Assembly (NCBI GenBank): GCA_947165595.1
Contig: CAMVAV010000002.1
Location: 1 to 64,000, forward strand
Source: an uncultured Clostridia bacterium
Lineage (GTDB): Bacteria; Bacillota; Clostridia; Oscillospirales; Oscillospiraceae
Reading direction: 5' to 3'
Length of the DNA stretch: 64,000 nt
A program made the translations under genes and the position numbers. Shown piece after piece: positions 17,235 to 26,898 of this stretch (the first letter of the stretch is position 1; each line of letters starts with the position of its first letter). The notes beneath the pieces are model-generated. The model did not search any database, had not been told where the DNA came from, and worked only from the letters and a program-made list of their open reading frames with translations.

Positions 17235-18161
17235 TCATTCCGCCTTTTGCCGCTGCTCCAGGATCGTGCAGAACGCGACGGAGAGGAACGTCTCGTGCTC
17301 GCTGGCGGAGCGGCTGGTCAGCGCAATGGGGATCTTCGCGCCGATCACCGCGCCGCAGACGTGGCAGTTCGCGTGGATCAGCCAGCTCTTGAGCAGCGTG
17401 TTCGCCGTGGTAAGCTCCGGCGCGATGATGCCGTCGAAGCCGCCGCCGCACCATTCGCACTCGTAATTCTTCAGGCGCGCGGCGTCCTTGCTCATGATGA
17501 GGTCGTAGGAGATCGGCCCCCACAGCTCGCACGCCGCGATGGGGCGGCGGCGCTGCTCGAACACAAGACTCTGCGCCTCGACCGTGTCCTGCATGTGGAA
17601 GGTGCCCTTTTCGATGAGCGCGAGCATGGCGAGCTTCGGGTTCTCATAGCCCAGCGCGTTCAGCGCCTCGACCGTGTTGCGGATGATGGCGCGCTTTTTA
17701 CTGATGTCGGGACGGATGATGACCGCCATGTCCGCCAGCGCCAGCAGCTTCGGGTAGCCCGGCATGGAGGCGATCGACACATGGCTCACGACGCGGTTGT
17801 CCCTGCGCAGCCCCGTGTCCCTTGCGAGCACCGGCAGCAGGAAGTCGCGCGTGAGCATGTTGCCGCGCATCAGGATGTCGCCCTCGCCGTAGCGTATGAC
17901 GTCGATGGCGGCGGAGGCGACGTTCTGCCCCGGCATCGTGTCCACCATGGTGTACGGCTCCCGCTCCAGCCCAAGCTCCTCCAGCTTTGTCATCGTGCGG
18001 GCGCGGTCGCCGACGAGCACGGGCTGGGCAAAGCCCGCCTCCTGCGCCGCGAACAGCCCCTTGAGCATATTCTCCCCGTCGGAGCCGGCCAGCACCACGC
18101 GGCGCGGGCCGTTCTTCTTCGGCACCAGGGCCAGCATCTCGTCAAAGTTTTTCAGTTCCAT
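17235..18161 (-). CDS. Phosphate acetyl/butyryltransferase family protein
   Basis: A 308-residue protein of the Pta/Ptb superfamily, which exchanges CoA for phosphate on short acyl groups. Visible family segments are VVLAGSDGENMLKGLFAAQE, PVLVGDR, ILMRGNMLTRDFLLPVL, RVVSHVSIASMPGYPKL and FDGIIAPELTTANTLLKSW. The length (about 300) fits phosphotransbutyrylase better than the larger phosphotransacetylases. No butyrate kinase gene is adjacent, so the exact acyl group is uncertain. GGGAGGAAG sets the start, and hppA ends only 19 bp upstream, implying one transcript. Pairing with a pyrophosphatase suits an energy-limited fermenter (inference). Confidence 0.8.
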   Translation of the reverse strand: MELKNFDEMLALVPKKNGPRRVVLAGSDGENMLKGLFAAQEAGFAQPVLVGDRARTMTKLEELGLEREPYTMVDTMPGQNVASAAIDVIRYGEGDILMRGNMLTRDFLLPVLARDTGLRRDNRVVSHVSIASMPGYPKLLALADMAVIIRPDISKKRAIIRNTVEALNALGYENPKLAMLALIEKGTFHMQDTVEAQSLVFEQRRRPIAACELWGPISYDLIMSKDAARLKNYECEWCGGGFDGIIAPELTTANTLLKSWLIHANCHVCGAVIGAKIPIALTSRSASEHETFLSVAFCTILEQRQKAE

Positions 18162-18180
18162 TTCGTTTTCTTCCTCCCAA

Positions 18181-20301
18181 TCACAGCAGTGAGATCAGAT
18201 TCCACGACAGCACCAGCCCCGAGAACACGATGGAGACCGTGGAGCAGAGCTTGATGAGGATGTTGAGCGAGGGGCCGGAGGTGTCCTTGAACGGGTCGCC
18301 CACCGTGTCGCCCACGACCGCCGCCTTGTGCTGATACGAGCCCTTGCCGCCGTGGTGGCCGGACTCGATGTATTTCTTGGCGTTGTCCCACGCGCCGCCC
18401 GCGTTGGACATGAACACCGCCATGGCAAAGCCCGTGACGCTCACGCCGCCGAGCAGGCCCACCACGCCGGTCGGGCCGAGGACCAGCCCCGTGAGGAGCG
18501 GGACGACAATGGCGATGAGCGCGGGCATGACCATCTCGTGCAGCGCGCCCTTGGTGCACAGCGCGACGCAGGAGGCGTAGTCGGGGTCCGTTTTGAACTC
18601 CATGATACCCTCGATCTCGCGGAACTGGCGGCGCACCTCGACGACGATGGACTGCGCCGCCGTCTGCACCGCCTCCATGGTCAGCGCGGAGAACACGAAG
18701 GTGAGCATCGCGCCGATGAACAGGCCCACCAGCACGGTCGGGGAGGTCAGCGTGAAGTTCAGCACCTCGTCCGTGCGCTCCTGCACGATGTTGACGTAGC
18801 TCACCAGCAGCGCCAGCGCGGTGAGCGAGGCGGAGCCGATGGCAAAGCCCTTGCCGGTCGCCGCGGTGGTGTTGCCGAGCGAGTCCAGCGCGTCCGTGCG
18901 CTCGCGCACCTCGTCGGGCATGAGGCTCATCTCCGCGATGCCGCCCGCGTTGTCCGCCACGGGTCCGTAGGCGTCCGTCGCCAGCGTGATGCCGAGCGTT
19001 GAGAGCATCCCGACGCCCGCGATGCCGATGCCGTACAAGCCCCGGTTGAACGCCGCCGTGAACGCGCCGGAGGCGTCCACGATCGTCACCGAGCCGCCCG
19101 CCGCGAAGTAGGAGACCAGCACCGCGACGGCGACGATCAGGATCGAGGTCATCGTCGAGCGCAGGCCGAGCCCGATGCCGCCGATGATGATGGTCGCCGC
19201 GCCGGTCTCGGAGGCGTCCGCCAGCTTCTGCGTGGGCTTGTAGGTGTCGGAGGTGTAATACTCCGTAAAGTAGCCGATGGCGCAGCCGCCGACCAGGCCG
19301 CAGAGGATCGCGACGTATACGCCCCATGAACCGACGATCAGGTACGTCAGCGGCGCGGCAAGCACGGCGGAGAGCGCCGCCGCGGTGTAGGTGCCGGTGC
19401 GCAGGCTCTTGAGCAGGGATTCCTGCGTCGCGTCCTCCTTCGTCTTGACGAGGAAGGAGCCGAGAATGGAGCACAGTATGCCGCACACGGCGAGCGCCAC
19501 GGGCAGCAGCATGCCGGAAAAGCCGTAGCCGCCCGCCGCGCCGAGGGCAAAGGTGGCGAGAATGGAGCCGACGTAGCTCTCATAGAGGTCGGCGCCCATG
19601 CCCGCGACGTCGCCCACGTTGTCGCCGACGTTGTCCGCGATGGTGGCGGGGTTGCGCGGGTCGTCCTCCGGGATGCCCGCCTCGACCTTGCCGACGAGGT
19701 CGGCGCCGACGTCCGCCGCCTTGGTGTAGATGCCGCCGCCCACGCGGGCGAACAGCGCCATAAAGCTCGCGCCCATGCCGTTCATGACCATGATGTTGCC
19801 GAGCGTCGAGGGATCGTCGATGCCGAAGGCGAAGCGCAGCGCGAAAAACCACATCGTGATGTCCAGCAGCCCCAGCCCCACGACGGTGAAGCCCATGACC
19901 GAGCCGGAGGAAAACGCCACGCGCAGCCCGCGGTTCAGGCTCTCGCTGGCGGCCTGCGCCGTGCGGGCGTTGGAATTGGTGGCGATGCGCATCCCGATGA
20001 AGCCCGCGAGCATCGAGAACACGCCGCCGGTGAGAAACGCGAAGGGCGTGAATTGCGAAAGGATGCGTCCGCCCGAGGCAAAGGCCATCACCACCAGAAG
20101 CACGAACACGACGGCAAAGACCTTGAATACCGTCGTGTACTGGTGCTTGAGATAGGCGTTGGCGCCCGCGCGGATCGAGGCCGCGATCTTCCGCATCACG
20201 TCGCTCCCCTCCGAATAGGAGAGGACCTTTTTGCGCTGCAGCGCCGCAAACAGCAGCGCGACCGCCGCGCCGAGGAAACCGATGGCAAGATACTGTTCCA
20301 T
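18181..20301 (-). CDS. hppA: Membrane-bound cation-pumping pyrophosphatase, K+-dependent type
   Basis: A 706-residue polytopic membrane protein that couples pyrophosphate hydrolysis to Na+ or H+ export. The active-site motif DVGADLVGKVE is at 197-207 and the DNVGDNVGD motif at 223-231. At GNTTAATGKG (476-485) the key position is Ala480 rather than Lys, the signature of K+-dependent enzymes. The pumped ion cannot be told by eye. The length is typical and the gene intact. It has a strong promoter (20377-20406) and an AAGGAGG site at 20310-20316, and probably leads the operon that includes the ptb-like gene. Confidence 0.95.
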   Translation of the reverse strand: MEQYLAIGFLGAAVALLFAALQRKKVLSYSEGSDVMRKIAASIRAGANAYLKHQYTTVFKVFAVVFVLLVVMAFASGGRILSQFTPFAFLTGGVFSMLAGFIGMRIATNSNARTAQAASESLNRGLRVAFSSGSVMGFTVVGLGLLDITMWFFALRFAFGIDDPSTLGNIMVMNGMGASFMALFARVGGGIYTKAADVGADLVGKVEAGIPEDDPRNPATIADNVGDNVGDVAGMGADLYESYVGSILATFALGAAGGYGFSGMLLPVALAVCGILCSILGSFLVKTKEDATQESLLKSLRTGTYTAAALSAVLAAPLTYLIVGSWGVYVAILCGLVGGCAIGYFTEYYTSDTYKPTQKLADASETGAATIIIGGIGLGLRSTMTSILIVAVAVLVSYFAAGGSVTIVDASGAFTAAFNRGLYGIGIAGVGMLSTLGITLATDAYGPVADNAGGIAEMSLMPDEVRERTDALDSLGNTTAATGKGFAIGSASLTALALLVSYVNIVQERTDEVLNFTLTSPTVLVGLFIGAMLTFVFSALTMEAVQTAAQSIVVEVRRQFREIEGIMEFKTDPDYASCVALCTKGALHEMVMPALIAIVVPLLTGLVLGPTGVVGLLGGVSVTGFAMAVFMSNAGGAWDNAKKYIESGHHGGKGSYQHKAAVVGDTVGDPFKDTSGPSLNILIKLCSTVSIVFSGLVLSWNLISLL

Positions 20302-20376
20302 GTCTGCTGCCTCCTTCTCTTTTGGAAGGGCCGTCTCCCGCCCCTCCCGTTTTTCCTTCGTTGATTGCCTATTGCA

Positions 20377-20406
20377 ATTATAAGCTTTTTCCCGCGCTCA
20401 AGTCAA
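20377..20406 (-). promoter_or_regulatory. hppA promoter
   Basis: A minus-strand -35 TTGACT (20401-20406), 18-base spacer, perfect -10 TATAAT (20377-20382). The predicted leader is about 70 bases. The rest of the 321-bp gap to the next gene holds no coding sequence that I can support. Confidence 0.85.
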
Positions 20407-20622
20407 GGGCGGCGCGCCGGGCTCCAGCAGCCAGCCGGCGTCCAGCGGCAGCGCCGCGAGCGCGACGCCGCGCCGAAATGCGGCTCCGGATCGATATGCG
20501 TATTGTACAACTTTGAAAATGCAATGGCAAGCCCTTTTCTTTTTTGCAAGCTTCATTGAAATCACGAAAATGCTGATATAGTTACGATAATACGGTGCGC
20601 TGGCACGGAACGGAGGCACGCC

Positions 20623-21070
20623 ATGAAAAGCATACGGACGCACCCCGGCGTGCCCGCGCCGGGCGATCGCCTCCTATCATCTGCTGATGCTGTTCAGCCT
20701 GCTCGAGGGGTTGAACCTTCTCGCGTTCGGCGGACAGAACCGTGGCATTCTGTTCTCGATGGGCGTGATCTGCTACGCCCTCGGCATGGCGGTCGAGCAG
20801 GCGCTCTCGCAGCGCAGGCTGGTCACGGACTTCCGTCAGGCGCAGATGGAAAGCCGCACCAAGAGCGATTTTCTCGCCAGCGTGTCCCATGAGATCCGCA
20901 CGCCCATCAACGCGGTCCTCGGCATGGATGAGATGATCCTGCGCGCGGCGTCCATGATCGAGTCTCTGGGCGGCTTCCGGCTGCCGGACGGCGAGCGCGA
21001 GCGCTTCGTGCGGCTCCGCAAGGCCGTTGAGTGCTTTGACTGGGACAAGCTGGACGGGCTGCTGCCCTGA
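20623..21070 (+). pseudogene. Collapsed hybrid sensor histidine kinase remnant
   Basis: A GGAGG site precedes an ATG at 20623, but that frame is lost after about 15 codons. A second frame from about 20666 reads a membrane helix ([17 protein letters not shown]), a coiled linker and a complete phospho-acceptor box: [21 protein letters not shown], with the histidine. Only about 15 residues later the protein jumps to a C-terminal tail ([25 protein letters not shown]) that looks like the end of an Hpt domain. The ATP-binding, receiver and remaining Hpt parts, several hundred residues in normal hybrid kinases, are missing. A frameshift plus a large internal deletion is the simplest reading. Confidence 0.65.
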
Positions 21071-21090
21071 CCCGGGCGACAGACAATAAG

Positions 21091-21142
21091 GCGGCGGAGA
21101 TCGGAGCGATTCATCCACGCTCCGGCCTCCGCCGCGTTCTTT
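21091..21142. terminator. Hairpin terminator after the kinase remnant
   Basis: A stem of GCGGCGGAG (21091-21099) with CTCCGCCGC (21127-21135) and an inner GGAGCG/CGCTCC pair, then a T-rich run. It separates the remnant from the convergent EAL gene. Confidence 0.75.
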
Positions 21143-21170
21143 TCTGTATTTCGGTCTCCCTCTCCCCGTC

Positions 21171-24100
21171 TCAAAGCTGGAAGCCGGAGGTGTCGATGTT
21201 CGCCTCGTCCCCGATGAGCGTCTCGAATTCGGACACGGGCATGGGCTTGTAGAAGTGGTAGCCCTGCACGTAGCGGCAGCCGAGGCTCTTGATGAACTCC
21301 GTCTCCTCCGCGGTCTCCACGCCCTCGACGATGATGGGGGACTCCATGCTCTTCGCCATGCCGACGATGGACTCGAGTATCTGCACGCCCCTTTTGTCGT
21401 CGCTGCTCATGCGCAGGAACTTCGCGTCCAGCTTGATGATGTCGACATTGAGGCTGCGGAGCATGTTGAGCGAGGAATAGCCGCTTCCGAAGTCATCCAT
21501 CAGTACCAGAAAGCCTGTCTCGCGCAGCCGCTTCACGGCGTCCGCCACCTTGCCGTCGCCCACATAGGCTGACTCGGTGATCTCGATCTTGATCGTGTCC
21601 ACCGGCAGCTTGTATTTCCACAGCAGCAGCCGGAAAAACGAGGGCACGTCGATGGTGAAGATGTCGATCTGCGAAACGTTGACCGAGATCGGCAGCGGCG
21701 TATGCCCGCCGTCGATCCATTTTTTCTGCCACGCGCAGACCTCCTCCCAGACGAACTGGTCCAGGTCGGTGACGAAGCCGTACTGCTCCAGCACGGGCAC
21801 GAAAACGCCCGGAGAGACCATCGACCCGTCCGCCTTCCTCCAGCGCACGAGCGACTCCGCGCCGACGATCCTGCCGCTCTCGATCAGGCACTGCGGCTGA
21901 AGCTGGATGAACAGCTCCTGGTTTTGCAGCGCCTGCTGGAAATCGGAGAGAATCTGGTAGTCGCGCTCCGTCTTCCGGTACATGGACTCCTCGAAGACGC
22001 GGATGCGGTGGTGGTAGTCCTCCTTCGCGTGCTGCGACGCCTGCAGCGCGCGGTCGAACAGCTCCTCGACGGAGTGCTTTCCCTCCGCCCGGCACACGCC
22101 GACGGCGGGCATGAAGCCAACGGACGAGCCTTGCTCCATGACCAGCTCGTGCACGTCCTCGAACAGCCGCCGGCTGCGCTCCTCGTCAAAGGGGATCAGC
22201 AGCGCGAAATCGTCCTGCCCCAGATAGCAGCAAAGCCCGTCGGTCTCCTCCTCCTCGCGCGTCAGGCGCTCGCCGATCTGCGCGAGCAGCTGGTCGCCGG
22301 CGTCCCTGCCGTACCACTCGTTGAACAGCCGGAAGTGCTCCAGATCGAGCGCGATCAGGCACCAGCCGTCCGGGTGCGCGCGCAGCAGCTCCTTGCCGCG
22401 GACCAGGAGCGCCGATTTCATGCGCAGGCCGGTCAGCCCGCTGCGCTCGTCGATGTCGGTGTCGAAGCCGAAGCCGACGAGCAGGTGGCTGTCGTCGCCC
22501 TGCATGGGGGAAATGTGCATCTTGCAGTAGAGCGTCTCGCCGTCCTTTAAAATGCGGCAGCTCAGGTTCATCTCGCCGTGCTCCCGTATGTTGCGCAGCA
22601 CGTTTTCAAGCTCCAGCTCCCGGTCAAAGAACCCGCGGTCCTCCTCGACGATCATCGGCTCGAACTTCTTTTTGCTGCTGCCGAAGAAGTCGGTCCCGCT
22701 CTCGTCCCCCAGCATGTCCTCCTGATACGAGATGTAATTCCCCGTTTCGGTCTCGACGTAGTAGAGGGCGAAGTAATTCGCGGAAAGGGACAGCGCAATG
22801 CTGGAGTAAAGGTCGCTGGCGCTCTTCGCCCGCTCGTAGGCCTCCCGCGCCTCCGCCGTCTCCTGCCGGACGCGCACCAGCTCCGTAAAGTCCTGGCTCA
22901 GGCCCAGAAGGCAGCTCCGTCCCGTCGCGTCGGTGAATTTGAGCTTGGTCGTCTGGTGCTGATACGTCCGTCCCGCGGCGTCCGTCGATTCCTCGTAGTA
23001 GCTGTACGGCCCGTCCATGGAGAGCGCCGTTTTGTCCTTTTCGGTGAAGCGGTCCGCGGTTTCCCGGTCGAAGAGGTCGTAATCCGTCGCGCCGATGACC
23101 TCCTCGACGCTCCTGCGCGCCGCGAAATCCGCGAACGCCTGGTTGCACGCGAGATATTCGCCGGTCTCGACGTCCTTGGAGAACATCAGGCCGGGCATGT
23201 TGTCCAAAAGCGCGGTCACGCTCCGCGTCAGCTCCGCGATCCGGAGCGCGGCGGACGCCTTTTCCTCCAGCCGCTGGTTCTCCTCCTCCACCTCCGTGGC
23301 GTAGTCGCGGATGATCGCCTCGTGATAGCGCCGCAGGGAAATGCTGACCATCACGACGATCAGCCCGGCGATGCCGAGGATGGCGACGATGACGGAAATG
23401 ACAAGGTTGCGCGTGATGCGGCTGACGACCTCGTCGTACTCCAGCCCCGAAAAGACGTACCAGTCGTCCAGCTTTCCGCAGTTGTAGATGATCAGCTTGC
23501 CCTCGTCCTCGATCTGGAAGACGGTCCGGTTGTAGAGCATGATCTGCTGCGCGGTCTCCCGCTCGACGGGATCGCCGGAGAGTATGTAGTTCTTCAGCAG
23601 CTCCGACTCGTCGGAATGCGCGAGGATCACGCCGTTGATGTCCATGACAAAGATTCTCGCGTATTCATACGGCAGGCCGCCCCCCTCCGAGGAGGCGCCG
23701 TCCGCGTTCATGAGGCCGGTGACGATCCGCTGCAGCTTCTCCGTCGGAAAGTCCATCGCGACCACGCTCGTCCCGTCGGAGAGGAGCCGGCAGATCGTGA
23801 TCGTCGTGGAGCCGCTCTGGAGATTGGCGAAGGGCGAAACGTGGGCGATCCTGCCGCCCGCGCGTTTGGCGCCGACGTACCAGGGGCGGCTCGTCGGCTC
23901 GTATCCCGGATCGGGCGTCCAGCCGGTGCCGTCCAGATATTCGTCCCCGATGTAGCCGTACACACCGGCGGCCTCCGCGCTCCGCTCGCGAAAGCTCTCG
24001 GTCTCGCGCTGCATGTAGGCGAGGATCTCCGCGTTCGTCGCGCCGCCCGCGCGCATCTCCTCGATCCTTCGGGAGGCGGACTCCACCGCGTCGTCCGCCG

Positions 24101-24308
24101 AGCGCAGATAGTCGTCGATCTCGCGGGACGCCAGCAGATAACCGTTCTGGCAGTTCCGGTATGCGTTCTCCTGGCCCAGCTGCATCAGCTCCCGCAGGTT
24201 GAGAAGGAGCATTCCCAAAAACAGAAGGCAGCATGCCGCGCACAGGAGGATATGCTTCCACCCCATGATCTTCAGAATGCCGACCTGCTTTGCCATGATC
24301 TTTTTCAC
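21171..24308 (-). CDS. CACHE-PAS-GGDEF(degenerate)-EAL membrane phosphodiesterase
   Basis: A protein of about 1045 residues: transmembrane helix, large extracytoplasmic CACHE-like sensor (GTGWTPDPGYEPTSRPWYVG), second helix (VISVIVAILGIAGLIVVMV), coiled coil, a PAS domain (LLDNMPGLMFSKDVETGEYL), a second PAS-like segment, a GGDEF fold whose signature is LGQDDF and probably inactive, then an EAL domain with AESLVRW, NVSQIDI, EITES, LMDDFGSGYSSL, IKLDAKF, VEGVET and VQGYHFYKPM. The catalytic residues are kept, so c-di-GMP hydrolysis is expected. The GTG at 24306-24308 is chosen because a G-run lies 7 bases upstream and the promoter at 24387-24415 excludes longer starts; the ATG at 24294-24296 is the alternative. 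Confidence 0.85.
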   Translation of the reverse strand: MKKIMAKQVGILKIMGWKHILLCAACCLLFLGMLLLNLRELMQLGQENAYRNCQNGYLLASREIDDYLRSADDAVESASRRIEEMRAGGATNAEILAYMQRETESFRERSAEAAGVYGYIGDEYLDGTGWTPDPGYEPTSRPWYVGAKRAGGRIAHVSPFANLQSGSTTITICRLLSDGTSVVAMDFPTEKLQRIVTGLMNADGASSEGGGLPYEYARIFVMDINGVILAHSDESELLKNYILSGDPVERETAQQIMLYNRTVFQIEDEGKLIIYNCGKLDDWYVFSGLEYDEVVSRITRNLVISVIVAILGIAGLIVVMVSISLRRYHEAIIRDYATEVEEENQRLEEKASAALRIAELTRSVTALLDNMPGLMFSKDVETGEYLACNQAFADFAARRSVEEVIGATDYDLFDRETADRFTEKDKTALSMDGPYSYYEESTDAAGRTYQHQTTKLKFTDATGRSCLLGLSQDFTELVRVRQETAEAREAYERAKSASDLYSSIALSLSANYFALYYVETETGNYISYQEDMLGDESGTDFFGSSKKKFEPMIVEEDRGFFDRELELENVLRNIREHGEMNLSCRILKDGETLYCKMHISPMQGDDSHLLVGFGFDTDIDERSGLTGLRMKSALLVRGKELLRAHPDGWCLIALDLEHFRLFNEWYGRDAGDQLLAQIGERLTREEEETDGLCCYLGQDDFALLIPFDEERSRRLFEDVHELVMEQGSSVGFMPAVGVCRAEGKHSVEELFDRALQASQHAKEDYHHRIRVFEESMYRKTERDYQILSDFQQALQNQELFIQLQPQCLIESGRIVGAESLVRWRKADGSMVSPGVFVPVLEQYGFVTDLDQFVWEEVCAWQKKWIDGGHTPLPISVNVSQIDIFTIDVPSFFRLLLWKYKLPVDTIKIEITESAYVGDGKVADAVKRLRETGFLVLMDDFGSGYSSLNMLRSLNVDIIKLDAKFLRMSSDDKRGVQILESIVGMAKSMESPIIVEGVETAEETEFIKSLGCRYVQGYHFYKPMPVSEFETLIGDEANIDTSGFQL

Positions 24309-24386
24309 AGCGCAGCCCCCCCGCTGGATCGCCGCGCGGGACCGCAAACGCGATCGCCCCGCGCCGGCAAATTCTCTTTCGATTTT

Positions 24387-24415
24387 ATTATAGCGCATAA
24401 ACGCGCGGCTTGCAA
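24387..24415 (-). promoter_or_regulatory. Promoter of the CACHE-PAS-EAL gene
   Basis: A minus-strand TTGCAA (24410-24415), 17 bases, TATAAT (24387-24392). The predicted start of transcription near 24380 lies downstream of the longest possible reading frame, which decides the start codon. Confidence 0.75.
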
Positions 24416-24464
24416 TGATTTCTTTCAGGCAAATTCGCGCAATTACCACGCGCGGATCGCCCGG

Positions 24465-25394
24465 TCAGGCGGTCCCGTCTCCCGTGTTCACTTTTTCCAG
24501 GAATTGCTCCACATACGCCCGATACTCGTCCGGCGCCGTCAATACCGATTCCGCGTGTCCGGCCTTCGGGATCAGGCGGACCTCGCTGTATCCCTTCGTT
24601 CTCGCCGCCATCTTCTCCGAATTCTCCGGAAGGATGAAGCGGTCCTCCGCGCCGTGGATAAAGAGGATCGGCACTGTGTTGCCGTCCAGCGAATCGATCG
24701 GCCGCATTTCCTTCAGCGAATAGTGATAGCGCAGCCTGCCCGTGAAATCCGCGACGTCGACCAGAAATACCGGCGCGTGGGCGTTCCGGTATCCCTCCCT
24801 CAGAACGTTCTCGATATCGGCAAACCCGCAGTCCGCCACGGCAAAATCCACCTCCGGACGGTACTTCAGGGCTGTGATCGTCGTGGCGGCGCCCAGCGAT
24901 TCCCCGTGAAGGCCCAGCACGGAAAGCTCCGGATACCTTGCCCTTGTGTCCTCCGTAAGACACTTCAGGTCCAGACCCTCTCTCACCCCGTAGGTGGTAA
25001 ACGTCGGCGCGTTCTCCCCGTGGCCCCGCAGATCATATATGACGCAGTTGAAGCCGAGCTCCAAATACATCGGAACGTATTTCAGCGAGCCCATGCGATT
25101 GTCCGTATATCCGTGGGACAGGATAAGATACCGGTCCGTTGGGAGCGGATTTTTGAGCAGTTCCACATGAAGCTCGTAATCCTCAAAGCCCCTGACCGTA
25201 TAATCCGTCTTTTCAAGCGTCTCATAAAACGACGTATCATAGCGCTCGCTCTGCCAGGCGAAGGCCTCCTCCAGCGTCTGCCGCTTCCCCGTCATTACAA
25301 AGGACGGCAGCCAGAATGAAAACGCCGCAAAAAGGAGCGTCAAGGCGCAAATCGCGGCAAGCAGGCCCTTTTTCCGTCTGTTTCGTCCCTTCAC
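24465..25394 (-). CDS. Membrane-anchored alpha/beta hydrolase
   Basis: A 309-residue protein with an N-terminal membrane anchor (basic RNRRKKG, then LLAAICALTLLFAAFSFWL). The body is an alpha/beta hydrolase: oxyanion region LILSHGYTDNRMGS, strand VIYDLRGHGEN, nucleophile elbow LGLHGESLGAATT with the serine, acid in FIHGAEDRF, and the catalytic histidine in AGHAESV. It probably acts on an ester or peptide outside the membrane; the substrate is unknown. A GTG start (25392-25394) is supported by GGAGG nine bases upstream. Its composition appears less GC-rich than its neighbours, so recent acquisition is possible. It has its own promoter at 25435-25463. Confidence 0.88.
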   Translation of the reverse strand: MKGRNRRKKGLLAAICALTLLFAAFSFWLPSFVMTGKRQTLEEAFAWQSERYDTSFYETLEKTDYTVRGFEDYELHVELLKNPLPTDRYLILSHGYTDNRMGSLKYVPMYLELGFNCVIYDLRGHGENAPTFTTYGVREGLDLKCLTEDTRARYPELSVLGLHGESLGAATTITALKYRPEVDFAVADCGFADIENVLREGYRNAHAPVFLVDVADFTGRLRYHYSLKEMRPIDSLDGNTVPILFIHGAEDRFILPENSEKMAARTKGYSEVRLIPKAGHAESVLTAPDEYRAYVEQFLEKVNTGDGTA

Positions 25395-25434
25395 CCATCT
25401 TCCCTCCCGTTTCTCTCCGCGTGCTTTTGCCTGC

Positions 25435-25463
25435 AGTATAGCACGGTTTCGCCCCCGTGTCGA
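25435..25463 (-). promoter_or_regulatory. Promoter of the alpha/beta hydrolase gene
   Basis: A minus-strand TCGACA (25458-25463), 17 bases, TATACT (25435-25440). Confidence 0.6.
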
Positions 25464-25504
25464 GACCGTGCCGCCCGTTCGCGCGCCGGCTCCGTTTTCC
25501 GCTC

Positions 25505-25533
25505 TTGACAGCGACGCCGCAAGCCGCTATAGT
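25505..25533 (+). promoter_or_regulatory. Promoter of the iron alcohol dehydrogenase gene
   Basis: TTGACA (25505-25510), 17 bases, TATAGT (25528-25533). It leaves a GC-rich untranslated leader of about 130 bases. Confidence 0.8.
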
Positions 25534-25668
25534 ATAAAATCGCGTCTGCCCCGGACCGGCCATCCTGCCGCGCCCCGCGGCGGAGCCTCCGGGCCGGGAT
25601 GCCCCTCGCCCGCGGCAGCTTGCCGAAAACATGGGGCAAATATCCGTACGGCAGGAATGAAAGCATCA

Positions 25669-26895
25669 ATGAATCCGTTTCAAATGGCATATTGCCGCGC
25701 CTTTCAGCAGGGCTTTCGCATCATGTACCCGCATTTCCCCTACCGCGAGCCCGAGGAGCTGCGTTCCGACGCGGACATCCCCGCGAAGCTGAACGAGCTG
25801 GGCGTCCGCTCGGCGCTGCTGGTCACAAACAAAAGCCTGCGCGGGCTGGGCGTCACCGCGTCGCTGGAGCAGGCCATGGAGGACGCGGGCGTCCGCTGCG
25901 CCGTCTATGACGCCACGCCGCCCAACCCGTCGATCGACGACGTGGAGGAGGCGTTCGCGCTCTATCAAAGGGAGGGCTGCGGCGCCGTGATCGGCTTCGG
26001 CGGCGGCTCGTGCATCGACTGCGCCAAGACGGCGGCGGCGCGCGCGGCGTACCCGAAGCGAAGCGTCCGGCAGCTCGCCGGCAACCTGAAGTTCTGGGGC
26101 AGGCTCCCGCCCGTCTTCGCGGTGCCCACCACGGCGGGGACCGGGAGCGAGGCGACGCTCGCCGCGGTGCTGGTGGACGGGCAGACAAAGCACAAATTCA
26201 CGATCAACGCCTTTCCGCTCATCCCCCGCTACGCGGTGCTGGACGCGCAGAACACCGTCGGCCTCCCGCCGTTCTATACGGCGACGACGGGCATCGACGC
26301 GCTGACGCACGCGGTGGAGGCGTACATCGGGCAGTCCACCACGCGCGAAACGCGCGCCTGGTCGGTCGAGGCGGTCAAGCTCATCTTCGAGTATCTGCCG
26401 CGCGCCTACCGGAACGGGAACGACCGGGAGGCGCGGCAGGCCATGCTGCACGCCTCGTATCTCGCGGGGATGTCCTTCACGCGCTCCTACGTGGGCTATT
26501 GCCACGCGGTGGCGCACTCGCTCGGCGGGCGCTACGACACGCCTCACGGTCTGGCGAACTCGGTGCTGCTGCCCTACGTGCTGCGCGCCTACGGCAAGAG
26601 CGTCTACCGCCCGCTCCGGGAGCTCGCCGTGGCGGTTGGGATCGCGGGGAAGGAGCTGCCGGAGGCGTTCGCCTCGGAGCGCTTCATCCGCGCCGTCGAA
26701 GCGATGAACCGCGAGATGGGGATCCCCGACAAGCTCGGCGGCATCCGCCCCGAGGACGTCGAATCGCTCTCCCGCTACGCCGACCGCGAGGGAAACCCGC
26801 TCTACCCCGTTCCGCGCCTTATGGACCGGCGGGAGCTGCAGCGTTTTTACGCGATGGTCTCCGATGAGCCGGAGCCCCCGAAAACCGAAGCCTGA
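25669..26895 (+). CDS. Iron-containing alcohol dehydrogenase family protein
   Basis: A group III (Fe2+-type) alcohol dehydrogenase of 408 residues. The nucleotide loop GFGGGSCIDCAK and the PTTAGTGSEAT strand are typical. The metal ligands are all visible: D210 and H214 (GIDALTHAVEAYI), H279 (YCHAVAHSLGG) and H293 (TPHGLANSVLLP), with the spacing of FucO-like enzymes. It should reduce aldehydes or ketones, or oxidise alcohols, with NAD(P)H. The ATG at 25669 is preferred because AGGA lies 12 bases upstream; the in-frame ATG at 25657 has no room for a ribosome site. A strong terminator follows, so it is monocistronic. Confidence 0.9.
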   Translation: MNPFQMAYCRAFQQGFRIMYPHFPYREPEELRSDADIPAKLNELGVRSALLVTNKSLRGLGVTASLEQAMEDAGVRCAVYDATPPNPSIDDVEEAFALYQREGCGAVIGFGGGSCIDCAKTAAARAAYPKRSVRQLAGNLKFWGRLPPVFAVPTTAGTGSEATLAAVLVDGQTKHKFTINAFPLIPRYAVLDAQNTVGLPPFYTATTGIDALTHAVEAYIGQSTTRETRAWSVEAVKLIFEYLPRAYRNGNDREARQAMLHASYLAGMSFTRSYVGYCHAVAHSLGGRYDTPHGLANSVLLPYVLRAYGKSVYRPLRELAVAVGIAGKELPEAFASERFIRAVEAMNREMGIPDKLGGIRPEDVESLSRYADREGNPLYPVPRLMDRRELQRFYAMVSDEPEPPKTEA

Positions 26896-26898
26896 CTC

